Shown piece by piece: positions 34,653 to 43,624 of a stretch of DNA of 64,000 bases. This stretch comes from Cytophagaceae bacterium (lineage in GTDB: Bacteria > Bacteroidota > Bacteroidia > Flavobacteriales > Flavobacteriaceae). The notes below the pieces were generated by a model that saw only the letters and a program-made list of their open reading frames with translations, was not told the DNA's origin and ran no database searches. The stretch is from contig PALD01000027.1 of NCBI GenBank assembly GCA_002710685.1, positions 123,532 to 187,531 on the forward strand, given 5' to 3'. The stretch's first letter is position 1. Each line of letters begins with the position of its first letter. The position numbers were made by a program, and so were the translations under genes.

Positions 34653-36098
34653 CTATCCTACTGATCCTTCCAGGGAAATTTCAAGAAGCTTTTGAGCCTC
34701 AACCGCAAATTCCATGGGCAATTTATTCAATACCTCACGGCTAAAGCCGTTAACGATAAGCGCGATTGCCTTTTCAGTATCAATCCCGCGCTGGTTGCAA
34801 TAAAAAATCTGGTCTTCGCCTATCTTACTTGTCGTGGCCTCATGTTCTACCTGGGCCGTTCTATTTTTTGCCTCTATGTATGGAAAGGTATGCGCACCGC
34901 ACTTGTTGCCCATGAGCAAGCTGTCGCATTGTGAAAAATTACGTGCGTTGTCTGCCCTGCTGTTGATTTGCACCAGGCCACGATAGCTGTTTTGAGACTG
35001 TCCCGCAGAGATACCTTTTGAAATTATGGTACTTTTTGTGTTCTTGCCTATGTGGATCATCTTGGTACCCGTATCAGCCTGTTGATAGTTGTTAGTCACC
35101 GCAATGGAGTAAAACTCACCTATTGAATGATCTCCTTTAAGGATGCAACTGGGATACTTCCAGGTCACGGCGCTTCCCGTCTCTACCTGTGTCCAGGATA
35201 TCTTAGCGTTTTTCTCGCAAAGTCCCCTTTTGGTCACAAAATTGAAGACCCCACCTTTACCCTCTTCATTACCGGGATACCAGTTTTGTACCGTACTGTA
35301 TTTAATCTCTGCGTCATCAAGTGCAACGAGTTCTACAACAGCCGCATGCAACTGGTTCTCATCACGCATGGGTGCGGTACACCCTTCCAGGTAACTCACG
35401 TAACTTCCCTCGTCAGCCACAACCAGCGTTCTCTCAAACTGCCCTGTGCCTGCCTGGTTTATCCTAAAATAGGTAGAAAGCTCCATGGGGCAACGCACTC
35501 CCTTGGGAATGTAGCAAAACGAACCATCGCTAAAAACAGCTGAGTTAAGTGCTGCATAAAAATTGTCCCTTTGCGGAACAACCGAACCTATGTATTTTTT
35601 CACCAGTTCAGGATGATTCTTTATGGCCTCAGAAATCGAACAGAAAATGATTCCTTTTTCGGCAAGTGTCTTTTTAAACGTGGTGGCCACTGAAACGGAG
35701 TCCATCACGACATCAACGGCGACACCGGTAAGTTTTTTTTGTTCATCAAGCGATATGCCCAATCTCTTGAAGGTATCCAGCAGTTCTGGGTCAACCTCAT
35801 CCAGGCTCTCGTACTTGGGTTTCTTGGACGGTGCCGAGTAGTAGGAAATTGCCTGAAAGTCCGGTTTGGGATATTTGACGTTTGCCCATTCTGGCTCTTC
35901 CATCTTCTCCCAGTGTCGAAATGCCTCCAAGCGCCATTGCGTCATCCACTCTGGCTCCTCTTTCTTCAAGGAAATTGCGCGCACGACTTCTTCGTTAAGA
36001 CCCACGGGAAAAGTATCGCTCTCTATATCAGTATAGAAACCATATTTATACTCTTTTGTCTCGAGTTCCTTCTGTAAATCGTCCTCTGTATAAGCCAT
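34653..36098 (-). CDS. sufB: Fe-S scaffold subunit SufB
   Basis: 481 residues. The N-terminal domain is followed by the beta-helix core with [22 protein letters not shown] (about 239-260), which includes the conserved Cys-containing block that accepts sulfur. The C-terminal end has [12 protein letters not shown] and the Glu/Cys region. It is the central scaffold of SufBC2D. Confidence 0.97.
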   Translation of the reverse strand: MAYTEDDLQKELETKEYKYGFYTDIESDTFPVGLNEEVVRAISLKKEEPEWMTQWRLEAFRHWEKMEEPEWANVKYPKPDFQAISYYSAPSKKPKYESLDEVDPELLDTFKRLGISLDEQKKLTGVAVDVVMDSVSVATTFKKTLAEKGIIFCSISEAIKNHPELVKKYIGSVVPQRDNFYAALNSAVFSDGSFCYIPKGVRCPMELSTYFRINQAGTGQFERTLVVADEGSYVSYLEGCTAPMRDENQLHAAVVELVALDDAEIKYSTVQNWYPGNEEGKGGVFNFVTKRGLCEKNAKISWTQVETGSAVTWKYPSCILKGDHSIGEFYSIAVTNNYQQADTGTKMIHIGKNTKSTIISKGISAGQSQNSYRGLVQINSRADNARNFSQCDSLLMGNKCGAHTFPYIEAKNRTAQVEHEATTSKIGEDQIFYCNQRGIDTEKAIALIVNGFSREVLNKLPMEFAVEAQKLLEISLEGSVG

Positions 36099-36152
36099 AT
36101 ATTGTTATGGATTGTTTTCCGGCTTGACCGGTATTGTTCTAATTATAAGTTT

Positions 36153-36482
36153 TTATAGTGAGAAACTCTCACCACACCCGCAGGTGCGCTGTGCATTGGG
36201 ATTGTTAAAAACAAACCCCTTGCCGTTGAGGCCGCCGCTGTATTCCAGCGTGGTGCCTATGAGATAGAGAAAACTGCGTTTATCTACGATTAAGCGGATA
36301 TCATTATCCTCAAAGACCTTGTCATCTTCTGAGGCTGATTTGTCAAACTTGAGCTCATACGATAAACCAGAACATCCACCACTCTTCACCCCCACGCGTA
36401 CATAATCTTGAACGGCATCAAAACCTTCATCCTCCATCAGGATGGCAATCTTCTTTTTAGCTTGTTCAGTTACCTTTATCAT
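36153..36482 (-). CDS. sufA: A-type Fe-S carrier (SufA/IscA-like)
   Basis: 109 residues. The three conserved cysteines of A-type carriers are present, one in GGCSGLSYEL (about Cys38) and two in the CGCGESF tail (about 102-104). It carries finished clusters to target proteins. It is the first gene of the suf operon and is preceded by a TATATTTG promoter box. I saw no IscR or SufR-type regulator gene nearby. Confidence 0.95.
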   Translation of the reverse strand: MIKVTEQAKKKIAILMEDEGFDAVQDYVRVGVKSGGCSGLSYELKFDKSASEDDKVFEDNDIRLIVDKRSFLYLIGTTLEYSGGLNGKGFVFNNPNAQRTCGCGESFSL

Positions 36483-36501
36483 ACATTGTTATAACTTGGT
36501 G

Positions 36502-36509
36502 CAAATATA
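36502..36509 (-). promoter_or_regulatory. Bacteroidota -7 box of the suf operon
   Basis: It reads TATATTTG on the minus strand, 19 bases before the sufA ATG. No known operator was recognised around it. Confidence 0.6.
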
Positions 36510-36646
36510 CCATATAAGTAGGGTTTAGCCATGATACCTTACATTAATCTAATCTATACATCGATAAAGTTTAAGAATAAGAACACCCTGCATTATAATT
36601 CTTGCCTATTAACCATTTAATTGTCGCTCATTTGTGCAAGCGTCGT

Positions 36647-36654
36647 TAACTTTG
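36647..36654 (+). promoter_or_regulatory. Bacteroidota -7 box (TAACTTTG) of thiL
   Basis: A full match 18 bases before the ATG at 36673, with TTG 23 bases upstream (36621-36623). It rules out the longer frame from 36634. Confidence 0.65.
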
Positions 36655-36672
36655 CAGCTTAACTGTATAGCT

Positions 36673-37725
36673 ATGTTTGAAGATAAAGATCAATCACGCA
36701 CACCATTATCCCAGCTGGGGGAATTTGGCCTCATTGACCATTTGACCCAGCATTTTACCATTGCCCAAAAAAGCACGGTAAAGGGCATAGGTGATGATGC
36801 CGCGGTACTGGACCACAGTAATAAGCAGATTGTGGTGACCACAGACCTCCTGGTGGAAGGCGTGCACTTTGACCTCAGCTATATGCCCCTCAAGCACCTG
36901 GGCTACAAGGCCATCATCGTGAACCTCAGTGATGTATATGCCATGAATGCCATGGCGACACAGGTCACGGTAAGCATCGCGGTTTCTAACAGGTTCCCAC
37001 TAGAGGCATTAGAAGAACTTTATGCGGGTATTGCCCTTGCGGCAAAAACCTACAATGTCGACGTTGTGGGTGGCGATACGACCTCAAGCAAGACCGGCCT
37101 GTTGATCACGGTGACCGCGATAGGTGAAGCTCAAGGCGAAAACATAGTCTATAGAAGCGGGGCCCAGCCCAATGACCTCATCGTCACCACCGGAGACCTG
37201 GGCGCGGCCTACATGGGTCTACAGGTACTGGAACGGGAAAAAGAAGTCTTCAAGGTAAACCCACGCTCACAACCAGACCTTGAACCTTATTCTTATCTCT
37301 TGGAACGCCAGTTAAAGCCAGAAGCAAGAAAAGACATCGTGGAACTCCTTGCAAAAATGGAGGTAAGACCCACCTCGATGATCGACATTAGCGACGGACT
37401 ATCATCTGAAGTGATACATCTATGCAAGAGCAGTAAGACAGGATGCAGGATCTATGAAGACAAAATTCCGCTTGACCCGCAATTGATACACACCTGCGAA
37501 GAGTTTAAGATTGATAGTACCACCGTGGCATTGAGCGGCGGGGAAGATTATGAACTCTTGTTTACGGTAGCGCAGAAGGATTATGAAAAAATAAAGGGAA
37601 ATCCACACCTCACGGTTTTGGGCCACATGACAGAAGAAAGCGCAGGCTTGAACCTGGTCACAAGAGGTGAGACCCTGGTGCCTATCATTGCAAGGGGGTG
37701 GAATGCATTAACCCAGGAAGACTAA
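36673..37725 (+). CDS. thiL: thiamine-monophosphate kinase
   Basis: 350 residues. ThiL adds the last phosphate to thiamine monophosphate, giving the ThDP that dxs and other enzymes need. It is of the PurM/SelD-like ATP-binding fold: GIGDDAAVLD at about 37-46, VTTDLLVEGVHFDL at about 56-69, VGGDTTSSKTGLLI and MIDISDGLSSEVIHLC later. The start follows from the promoter box. Its 3' end is 3 bases from the convergent zinc-ribbon gene. Confidence 0.95.
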   Translation: MFEDKDQSRTPLSQLGEFGLIDHLTQHFTIAQKSTVKGIGDDAAVLDHSNKQIVVTTDLLVEGVHFDLSYMPLKHLGYKAIIVNLSDVYAMNAMATQVTVSIAVSNRFPLEALEELYAGIALAAKTYNVDVVGGDTTSSKTGLLITVTAIGEAQGENIVYRSGAQPNDLIVTTGDLGAAYMGLQVLEREKEVFKVNPRSQPDLEPYSYLLERQLKPEARKDIVELLAKMEVRPTSMIDISDGLSSEVIHLCKSSKTGCRIYEDKIPLDPQLIHTCEEFKIDSTTVALSGGEDYELLFTVAQKDYEKIKGNPHLTVLGHMTEESAGLNLVTRGETLVPIIARGWNALTQED

Positions 37726-37728
37726 AAC

Positions 37729-37980
37729 TTAAGAACCTGTGCGGGCCGGTCTCCTAGTTTGTAAAACTTCTAGCGCTTCATGAAGATGGCGCAGCCTAGG
37801 GGTCAATGGAGTCAAATTACCGGTCTCGTCATACGTAAATTGACGCTTGCAGCATTTGCACTCATACTCTAGATCATCTGTATTATACCTTCTGAGCAAC
37901 CTGTAGGAATGTCCAAAAAATTTACAACGCAGCTTACCAAATGTGGAGGAACGTTTCTTTAGGGTTTTGATTTCTGTCAT
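37729..37980 (-). CDS. small zinc-ribbon-like protein
   Basis: 83 residues from the ATG at 37980 (a TTG at 38004 is a weaker start). Two halves of a probable metal site are LRCKFFGHSY (Cys and His) and YECKCCKRQF (up to three Cys), followed by a polar tail with many Arg. The pattern C-x3-GH ... C-x2-C resembles small DUF1660-type proteins. It has a basic N-terminus and no export signal, and is possibly a nucleic-acid-binding protein. It is convergent with thiL. Confidence 0.6.
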   Translation of the reverse strand: MTEIKTLKKRSSTFGKLRCKFFGHSYRLLRRYNTDDLEYECKCCKRQFTYDETGNLTPLTPRLRHLHEALEVLQTRRPARTGS

Positions 37981-38099
37981 TTTCTTTGAATTGGGGAGGT
38001 TCAAGGTAAAAAAATCCGTGAACTAATCAAAAAAAACGCCAAAGAGTTTAATTTTAATAAAATTAAGATAATTTTATCAGTATTTACCCTCTTGTTTTG

Positions 38100-38870
38100 T
38101 CATATCAGGAATTTAGCAAGGGCATTATTAACACTTCTTGAATTTTCTATAAAGCTCATGTGCCCGCCACTACCTATTTCAACCTCAACAGTATAGCCTT
38201 CCAACTCCTTTTTGAGCGCTTCGGCATCGATTAACGTATCGTTTTTGCCTAAAAACATTCCTTTTTTAAAGGTTGATTGCTTCCAGAAATCCACTAGATC
38301 CTCCCGCTGCATCATTCCTTTTTGACAAGCGATATACCCCGCCAGCGGTGTCTTGAGCGCTTTATTTTTTACGTTTTCTATTTCCTCCCTGTATTTCACC
38401 CTGCTTTCTTGAGAGAATAAGTTTGCCACAGACATACTTACCAAGGCTTCATAGTTTTTTGCTGCTACCTTCACCCCATGCAAGCGCAGTTTTTTTCGCT
38501 CGGCGGTGTCTGGGTATGGGGTGGAGTTCATCAAGAACACGCCCAGGGTTTGCTCCGGGTACGCTTTCGCGAAAGCGAGTGCCACATAACCTCCCATGGA
38601 GTGCCCCACGAGCATGGCCTGGTCGATGCCTTCTTGTGACAAGATTGCGCGCACCATGGCCGCCATCTCCTGCATGGTATTCTCACCGTCCAGCACGGGG
38701 GTCCTGCCATGGCCGGGAAGGTCAATAAGGATGGCCTTTACCGATATTAGCTCTGAAATTATAGGATTGAAAATGCCATGATTTTCTAAAAATCCATGCA
38801 GGAAAACCACGGGTTTGCCCTGGCCTTCAACGGTATAAAATACTTCTTTGTCCTTGTGTGTTATCGTCAT
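38100..38870 (-). CDS. cytosolic alpha/beta hydrolase
   Basis: 256 residues. The triad is visible: Ser91 in GHSMGG (89-94), an Asp in GKNDTLID (about 214) and a His in GSGGHMSF (about 239). FLHGFLENH (23-31) gives the oxyanion hole. The overall pattern is like MenH or simple esterases, but no menaquinone genes are adjacent, so the substrate is unknown. The coding sequence includes a CGCTTTCGCGAAAGCG palindrome (38562-38577), read as part of LAFAKAY. It is divergent from brnQ. Confidence 0.88.
   Translation of the reverse strand: MTITHKDKEVFYTVEGQGKPVVFLHGFLENHGIFNPIISELISVKAILIDLPGHGRTPVLDGENTMQEMAAMVRAILSQEGIDQAMLVGHSMGGYVALAFAKAYPEQTLGVFLMNSTPYPDTAERKKLRLHGVKVAAKNYEALVSMSVANLFSQESRVKYREEIENVKNKALKTPLAGYIACQKGMMQREDLVDFWKQSTFKKGMFLGKNDTLIDAEALKKELEGYTVEVEIGSGGHMSFIENSRSVNNALAKFLI
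38562..38577. repeat. CGCTTTCGCGAAAGCG palindrome inside hydrolase gene
   Basis: A perfect 16-base copy within coding sequence, so not a terminator. Confidence 0.8.
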
Positions 38871-38909
38871 TTTTACCCTTATCTTTCAGGCCGTAATTTA
38901 GCGCCGCAC

Positions 38910-40172
38910 ATGAGATTATACAAGGAAACGATTATTACTGGTTTTGCCATTTTTTCGTTGTTCTTTGGTGCGGGCAACCTCATTTTTCCACCGTTTTTAG
39001 GTTATGAAGCAGGTGGTGAATGGCCATGGGCGACCCTAGGTTTTGCCATCTCGGCGGTCATTATCCCCATTCTGGGTATTGCGGCACATGCACGACTGCA
39101 GGGCACTTTAATGGATTTTGGCAAGCGGGTGCATCCTGTGTTCAGTTTGGTTTTTGGCATTCTTATCTATGCGATTTCAATAAGTATTCCTGCCCCCAGG
39201 ACAGCATCTGTTACCTATGAAATGGCTTTTGAGCCATATTTTGACTGGGGAAGCTTCACCTTTAGCGCCATGTATTTTGGGCTCGTCCTGCTCTTTGCGC
39301 TCAACCGCTCCAAACTGCTTGACCTGCTGGGAAGATACCTCACCCCCACTTTACTGTTCATGCTCGTGGCGATAATAGGTGTGGCGGTTTTTGGCAATGA
39401 AAACCTAAGCACGCCCAGTGCTTACCAAACGCCACTTACCCAGGGGCTGACACAGGGATACCAGACCTTTGATGCTATCGCGGCCATCGTGGTGGGCGCG
39501 GTCGTGATTATCTCCCTTAACCTCAAGCACCCTAAAGACTACGCCCGCAAGAAAAAACTAATATCCTATGGCGGTTTAATGGCCGGTACCGGACTCTTTA
39601 TAATCTATATGGGACTTATTTACATAGGTCATTTATACGGCAATCAAGAATTCACTACGCACACCGAGTTGCTCTCCTACATCAGTTATGACACGCTGGG
39701 CAGTGGTGGCAGGCTCATGCTTTCATTCTTGATGGGTCTCGCTTGCCTCACCACGGCAACAGGTATCGTGACCGGCACTGCCGACTTTGTCAAGGAGCTT
39801 TTCAAGGGGTCGCAAAATGCCTATGTCATTACCGTGATAGCAGGATGTATCCTGGGTGTACTTATAGGTCAAATGGATGTTTCCTTAATCATTGCTATTG
39901 CCGTACCCGTGCTCTTTTTTATATATCCCATTACCATCACGCTCATTTTACTCAATTTACTGCCAAAATCCTTGTACACACCCCTTGTTTTTAGGGCAGT
40001 GGTCATCACCGTATTTGTGTGCAGTATCCCCGATTTTTTGGGAAGTCTCAATATTAAAGGTGCACAATCCTTCCTGCCACTTGGGGAGTTTGGTTTTGGC
40101 TGGGTGCTCCCGGCCATACTTGTTTTTGCAGTGACCTCCGGTATTCAAGTTTATGTTATAAATAAAAAATGA
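38910..40172 (+). CDS. brnQ: branched-chain amino acid transport system II carrier protein
   Basis: 420 residues with about 12 membrane helices. FSLFFGAGNLIFPPFLGYEAG (about 13-33) is the family signature and PAPRTASVTYEMAF (about 97-110) is a second conserved block. It takes up Leu, Ile and Val with Na+ or H+. The ATG at 38910 follows a weak TAATTTAG box (38894-38901). The longer frame overlaps the divergent hydrolase gene. It is coupled by a 4-base overlap to the DUF922-like gene. Confidence 0.94.
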   Translation: MRLYKETIITGFAIFSLFFGAGNLIFPPFLGYEAGGEWPWATLGFAISAVIIPILGIAAHARLQGTLMDFGKRVHPVFSLVFGILIYAISISIPAPRTASVTYEMAFEPYFDWGSFTFSAMYFGLVLLFALNRSKLLDLLGRYLTPTLLFMLVAIIGVAVFGNENLSTPSAYQTPLTQGLTQGYQTFDAIAAIVVGAVVIISLNLKHPKDYARKKKLISYGGLMAGTGLFIIYMGLIYIGHLYGNQEFTTHTELLSYISYDTLGSGGRLMLSFLMGLACLTTATGIVTGTADFVKELFKGSQNAYVITVIAGCILGVLIGQMDVSLIIAIAVPVLFFIYPITITLILLNLLPKSLYTPLVFRAVVITVFVCSIPDFLGSLNIKGAQSFLPLGEFGFGWVLPAILVFAVTSGIQVYVINKK

Positions 40173-40738
40173 AACAGTTTTTCTTACAGTTCATCTTTTG
40201 CTTGTATGGTTTTTTGGCTTTAAGCCAAAATAACCCAGAACCCATTTTAATTTTATGGAACGAGCAAAAACCATTGACCTGGGAAAACTTTAGGGGCGAG
40301 GTCAAGGAAGATGAAATCATCGGGGATGCCGAAACCGTTTACAGTATTGAAATCATACCTACGGACATCCTTGTGGATGAGGATGATAATATCGTAAACT
40401 ATGAAGATTTGAGCGTGGCCACCTATTTTCATACGGATAGATCATGGGTGTATGACCGCAATACACAACTATTGAAATACCAGCGGCTAAAATTTGACAT
40501 CGCCGAGCTTCATGCCCGGTTGATGCGCAAGGAATTTCAAAAGCTGAAAGATTACAAAACCACTGGTTTTAACGACTATCAACGGGTGTATACCGTGTAC
40601 TGGAACAAGTGTAGGGAAATGCAAAGGGAAAGCAACAGCGACACCCATAGGGGGTTGAACGCAGACGCGCTTGTCACCTGGGAAGATAAGGTATATGCGG
40701 AGCTACAATTGCTTGAGGCCTATTCCCTGCACCCCTAG
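40169..40738 (+). CDS. exported DUF922-like protein
   Basis: 189 residues. The signal peptide ends at ALSQ (about 20). WNEQKPLTWENFRGEV (about 30-45) matches the LTWxDFxG opening of DUF922-type predicted metalloproteases, and FDIAELHARLMRKEF (about 110-124) aligns with their usual HFDIxExYARxxR block. Here the first His is replaced by Lys-Phe, so catalytic ability is doubtful. It overlaps brnQ by 4 bases and the convergent Wzz-type gene by 4. A TTTTGGCTTTAAGCCAAAA palindrome (40212-40230) lies in the signal-peptide codons. Confidence 0.65.
   Translation: MKQFFLQFIFCLYGFLALSQNNPEPILILWNEQKPLTWENFRGEVKEDEIIGDAETVYSIEIIPTDILVDEDDNIVNYEDLSVATYFHTDRSWVYDRNTQLLKYQRLKFDIAELHARLMRKEFQKLKDYKTTGFNDYQRVYTVYWNKCREMQRESNSDTHRGLNADALVTWEDKVYAELQLLEAYSLHP
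40212..40230. repeat. TTTTGGCTTTAAGCCAAAA palindrome
   Basis: A perfect 19-base odd palindrome within the signal-peptide codons of the DUF922-like gene. Confidence 0.75.
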
Positions 40739-42309
40739 CGCTTAGATGTTTTAAATGCCTCTATCAAGTATATCGTGAAAAAAGGAATGGCCAGCCCCAT
40801 GATTATCGCAAAGGCGTAGATTAATTTTTTATTTGGTGAGATGGGCTCTGCACTGCTATACGCCTTGTCCACAACCCTAGCCTTAGTCGCAGTTACCAGT
40901 TTAGACAATTTATTTTCTTCTCGCTTGCGCAAAAGGTATAAAAACAGGGCTTCTTTTACGGTATTATGCGCCTGGGTGCCATCATAGTCCAGCGTATCCT
41001 TTGCAGCTTTAGAAACCTGAAAACCGTTTGTACCGCGCTCTCGTTGCAGGTTTTGTAAAGATTCGGTCAAGACTTGTTGTCTATCATTTAATGACTTTAA
41101 AACCTTGTTCTTTTCTGTGCCGAGGTTCTTATCTAGAGCATTCATTACCGCTGCGCTTGCTTGCGCGCTTACCAATTTCTCTTGCTCTACAGCCAAAAGA
41201 TTATAGCGTTCTATCGCTACATTGAGCGCTCTATCATCAAGCCCCAAACCGGCTGGGATAGGCCCTGGATTTTCCATCTCAAGATAAGATTGTAAATCAT
41301 AAATAAGCCCCAGCTGTGTCTCATATTGTTGTTGCTTCCTGTTTAGTTCATGGGCATTGTCCAGGTCCAGGTCAGCCTCTGCCGCAAGCATGGTTTCTAG
41401 CCATTTAAAACCGTTATTCTCTTTGATGGAATCTGTAAAACCATTATCCAGTTCCTGTAATCTTTGCCCTATGAAATTACCCGTAATATCCACAAGTAAA
41501 GCTTTGTCATTTCTCGCTTCGGTATTATACTCAAGCACCATCTGGTCAAGGATATCCTGGGCTTTTTTCTTATTGGGATATTCCAGGTCTATCTCGACGT
41601 GAGATGAGTTTTTATCCACAAGGTCAATGGTAAGAAGAGATTCATATTTTGTGATAAGATTTTCCAAATCTTCAAAAGAAAGTATCACGGGAAAATCAGC
41701 AACATTGTCCTTTTCATTCAGGGAAAAAACATATTCGCCGAAAGGCAATTGAAGCGGCTCACCAAACGCTCCTGCAATTACCTCATCACTCCCATCAAGT
41801 TGAATTGAGAATCCAGCATCGCTATTGTTTATAACAGCGCGTTGCGTTGCCATGGGTGTTTTTTTGGCTACAGCCAAAGATTGCTTGCCCAGACTTCTTG
41901 CCATTATGGGAGATTGATTATACAATTCAACCTCATGCCCCATCTTGCCCTCTTTGTAATACCCTACTTCTAGCTGAAGCGCCTGAATGGTATTCTTTAA
42001 CAATCGTCTGGAACGCAGCACGCCCAGCTCATTGTCCATACTGCTGGAGCGCATGCGGTTGAGGCGGTTTAAATCTAAAAAAGCCGAAATCTCGGGACCA
42101 GAGCGGTTTTGCTCATCGGTTCGCACGATAAATGTTGTCTTGGTATTGTAAACGGGTACGGAGAATATTATGTATGTATAGGCTATTGCCAGAGCAATGA
42201 TCAGCGCCCCCAAGAACCAGAGCCAGCGCCTAGTGTACTTGCCCGCCTCTTTCTTGAGGTCAACTTTTTTTCTTAATGCAATAGGAAGACCTATCCTATA
42301 TTCATCCAT
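40735..42309 (-). CDS. Wzz-type polysaccharide chain-length / export protein
   Basis: 524 residues of a polysaccharide co-polymerase. An N-terminal membrane helix (about 28-48) is followed by a Wzz domain with many heptad-like helices (about 170-440, RLQELDNGFTDSIKENNG onward), and then by a proline-containing second helix (about 498-517). There is no C-terminal tyrosine-kinase domain or Tyr cluster. The ATG is 171 bases from the WecG-type gene, with a terminator between them, so it forms its own unit at the end of the polysaccharide locus. A TTTGGCTACAGCCAAA palindrome (41863-41878) is embedded. Confidence 0.85.
   Translation of the reverse strand: MDEYRIGLPIALRKKVDLKKEAGKYTRRWLWFLGALIIALAIAYTYIIFSVPVYNTKTTFIVRTDEQNRSGPEISAFLDLNRLNRMRSSSMDNELGVLRSRRLLKNTIQALQLEVGYYKEGKMGHEVELYNQSPIMARSLGKQSLAVAKKTPMATQRAVINNSDAGFSIQLDGSDEVIAGAFGEPLQLPFGEYVFSLNEKDNVADFPVILSFEDLENLITKYESLLTIDLVDKNSSHVEIDLEYPNKKKAQDILDQMVLEYNTEARNDKALLVDITGNFIGQRLQELDNGFTDSIKENNGFKWLETMLAAEADLDLDNAHELNRKQQQYETQLGLIYDLQSYLEMENPGPIPAGLGLDDRALNVAIERYNLLAVEQEKLVSAQASAAVMNALDKNLGTEKNKVLKSLNDRQQVLTESLQNLQRERGTNGFQVSKAAKDTLDYDGTQAHNTVKEALFLYLLRKREENKLSKLVTATKARVVDKAYSSAEPISPNKKLIYAFAIIMGLAIPFFTIYLIEAFKTSKR
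41863..41878. repeat. TTTGGCTACAGCCAAA palindrome
   Basis: 7-bp arms around AC, inside the Wzz-type gene. Confidence 0.65.
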
Positions 42310-42415
42310 TGATTTGATTTTACCTTTCTTGCACCAGCGTGAATATCAAAGCTAGCGTAAAATATCTTATTATTGATTTACTCGCATTTGTTATGATTGC
42401 CACGGGTAAAAAATA

Positions 42416-42443
42416 AAAGCATCCCTGATGATGGGATGCTTTC
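42416..42443 (-). terminator. terminator after the WecG-type gene
   Basis: AAAGCATCCC (42416-42425) pairs with GGGATGCTTT (42433-42442), with a T-rich tail on the minus strand. It ends the glycosyltransferase run. Confidence 0.8.
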
Positions 42444-42480
42444 TTATTAAGTTTTTAGTCACGCATATAGCAAGGTGACT

Positions 42481-43260
42481 TTATCTGTTCAAGCTCATTT
42501 CATATTCAGGTTCATAGGTATTGAAGCCTGTAACTTGATGCGCTTTTTCTTTTAATAGATAGTAGGCAAATACTGCACCGTAGTACATGTAACGTTTCCA
42601 CATACGTTTTGGTTCTTTTACCAAGCGGCCTAGCCATTCAAACCCTGAATTTACCCAGACCTCGTTAGGCCTTTCTACAGTGCCGGCATAAAAATCAAAC
42701 ACGGCACCCACTGCACAAACAATATTTGCGTTGAGATATTTTCTGTTTTGATTGGTCCATTTTTCTTGCTTTGGGGCCGTCATGCCCACAAAGAGCACAT
42801 CAGGTTCAAATGCATTGACGGCATTGATCATGCTGTCATTATCTGCTGAAGAAAACTCATCTTTATAAGGAGGCGAATATGAGCCTACCTTAATGTTAGG
42901 GTATTCCTTAGAAAGTCTTTCTTCAATCTTAGCAAGGACATCGTTAGACGAACCTAGGTAAAATACCCTTCCACCTTCTTTGTTCATTTTCTTGAGCAGG
43001 TAACCGTGCAGGTCACTGCCCGAAAACTTTGCGATGGGCATATGGTTGAGAAATTTAGATGCCGCCGTTATACCCACTCCATCAGGAAGAAGTATATCAG
43101 AGCTAAGTAGTGATTTCTTAAAGTTCTCGTCTTTTTCTGCTATACAATAAGAATATTGGTTTATCGTATTTATATATGTCTTTTTTGAGAAGTCATAGTT
43201 GTCAAGCTCTCCAGCATAAACTGGATAACCTAAACAGTTGACTGTTGCTTTCGTTTTCAT
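42481..43260 (-). CDS. WecG/TagA/CpsF-family glycosyltransferase
   Basis: 259 residues. DILLPDGVGITAASKF (about 54-69), FYLGSSNDVLAKIEERL (about 95-111), VLFVGMTAPKQEKW (about 154-167) and VGAVFDFYAGTVERP (about 183-197) match this family, which adds ManNAcA, ManNAc or related sugars to a lipid-linked first sugar. It therefore probably adds the second sugar of the repeat unit. It is separated from the other transferases by an unusual 364-base gap. Confidence 0.92.
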   Translation of the reverse strand: MKTKATVNCLGYPVYAGELDNYDFSKKTYINTINQYSYCIAEKDENFKKSLLSSDILLPDGVGITAASKFLNHMPIAKFSGSDLHGYLLKKMNKEGGRVFYLGSSNDVLAKIEERLSKEYPNIKVGSYSPPYKDEFSSADNDSMINAVNAFEPDVLFVGMTAPKQEKWTNQNRKYLNANIVCAVGAVFDFYAGTVERPNEVWVNSGFEWLGRLVKEPKRMWKRYMYYGAVFAYYLLKEKAHQVTGFNTYEPEYEMSLNR

Positions 43261-43624
43261 GTTTAAATTCTAAATGGTGACTAAAAAAAATTTAATCTGA
43301 TAGAATTTTCACACGTAGTTAGAGGTCATTGTAGTTAACCGCTAAGTTACAGCGAATAATAGAATACCCCACATTTTATTATGATGGCACACACTCAATA
43401 AAAAAAGTTAAAACAGCCTTATTTGTGTAGTATATCTGCTAATGCATGCACTTAGTCTTAAATTATGCATTTTGTCAAACACTAAATTAGCATCAATTTA
43501 TAGGTTATTGCCCATATTTAACTTTGGTTTATACGTCATATCAACGCGCAAATGTCACTATGAGCGATAATGACCAGCGAGAAGAGTCAAAAAAATGGCT
43601 GTTTTCAGCCTTAAAACGCTAGAA
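43261..43624. other. 364-base non-coding gap in polysaccharide locus
   Basis: An AT-rich stretch with no convincing gene on either strand. I see no clean TAnnTTTG box, terminator or tRNA. It may hold an untypical promoter for the WecG-type gene or mark a past rearrangement. Confidence 0.5.
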
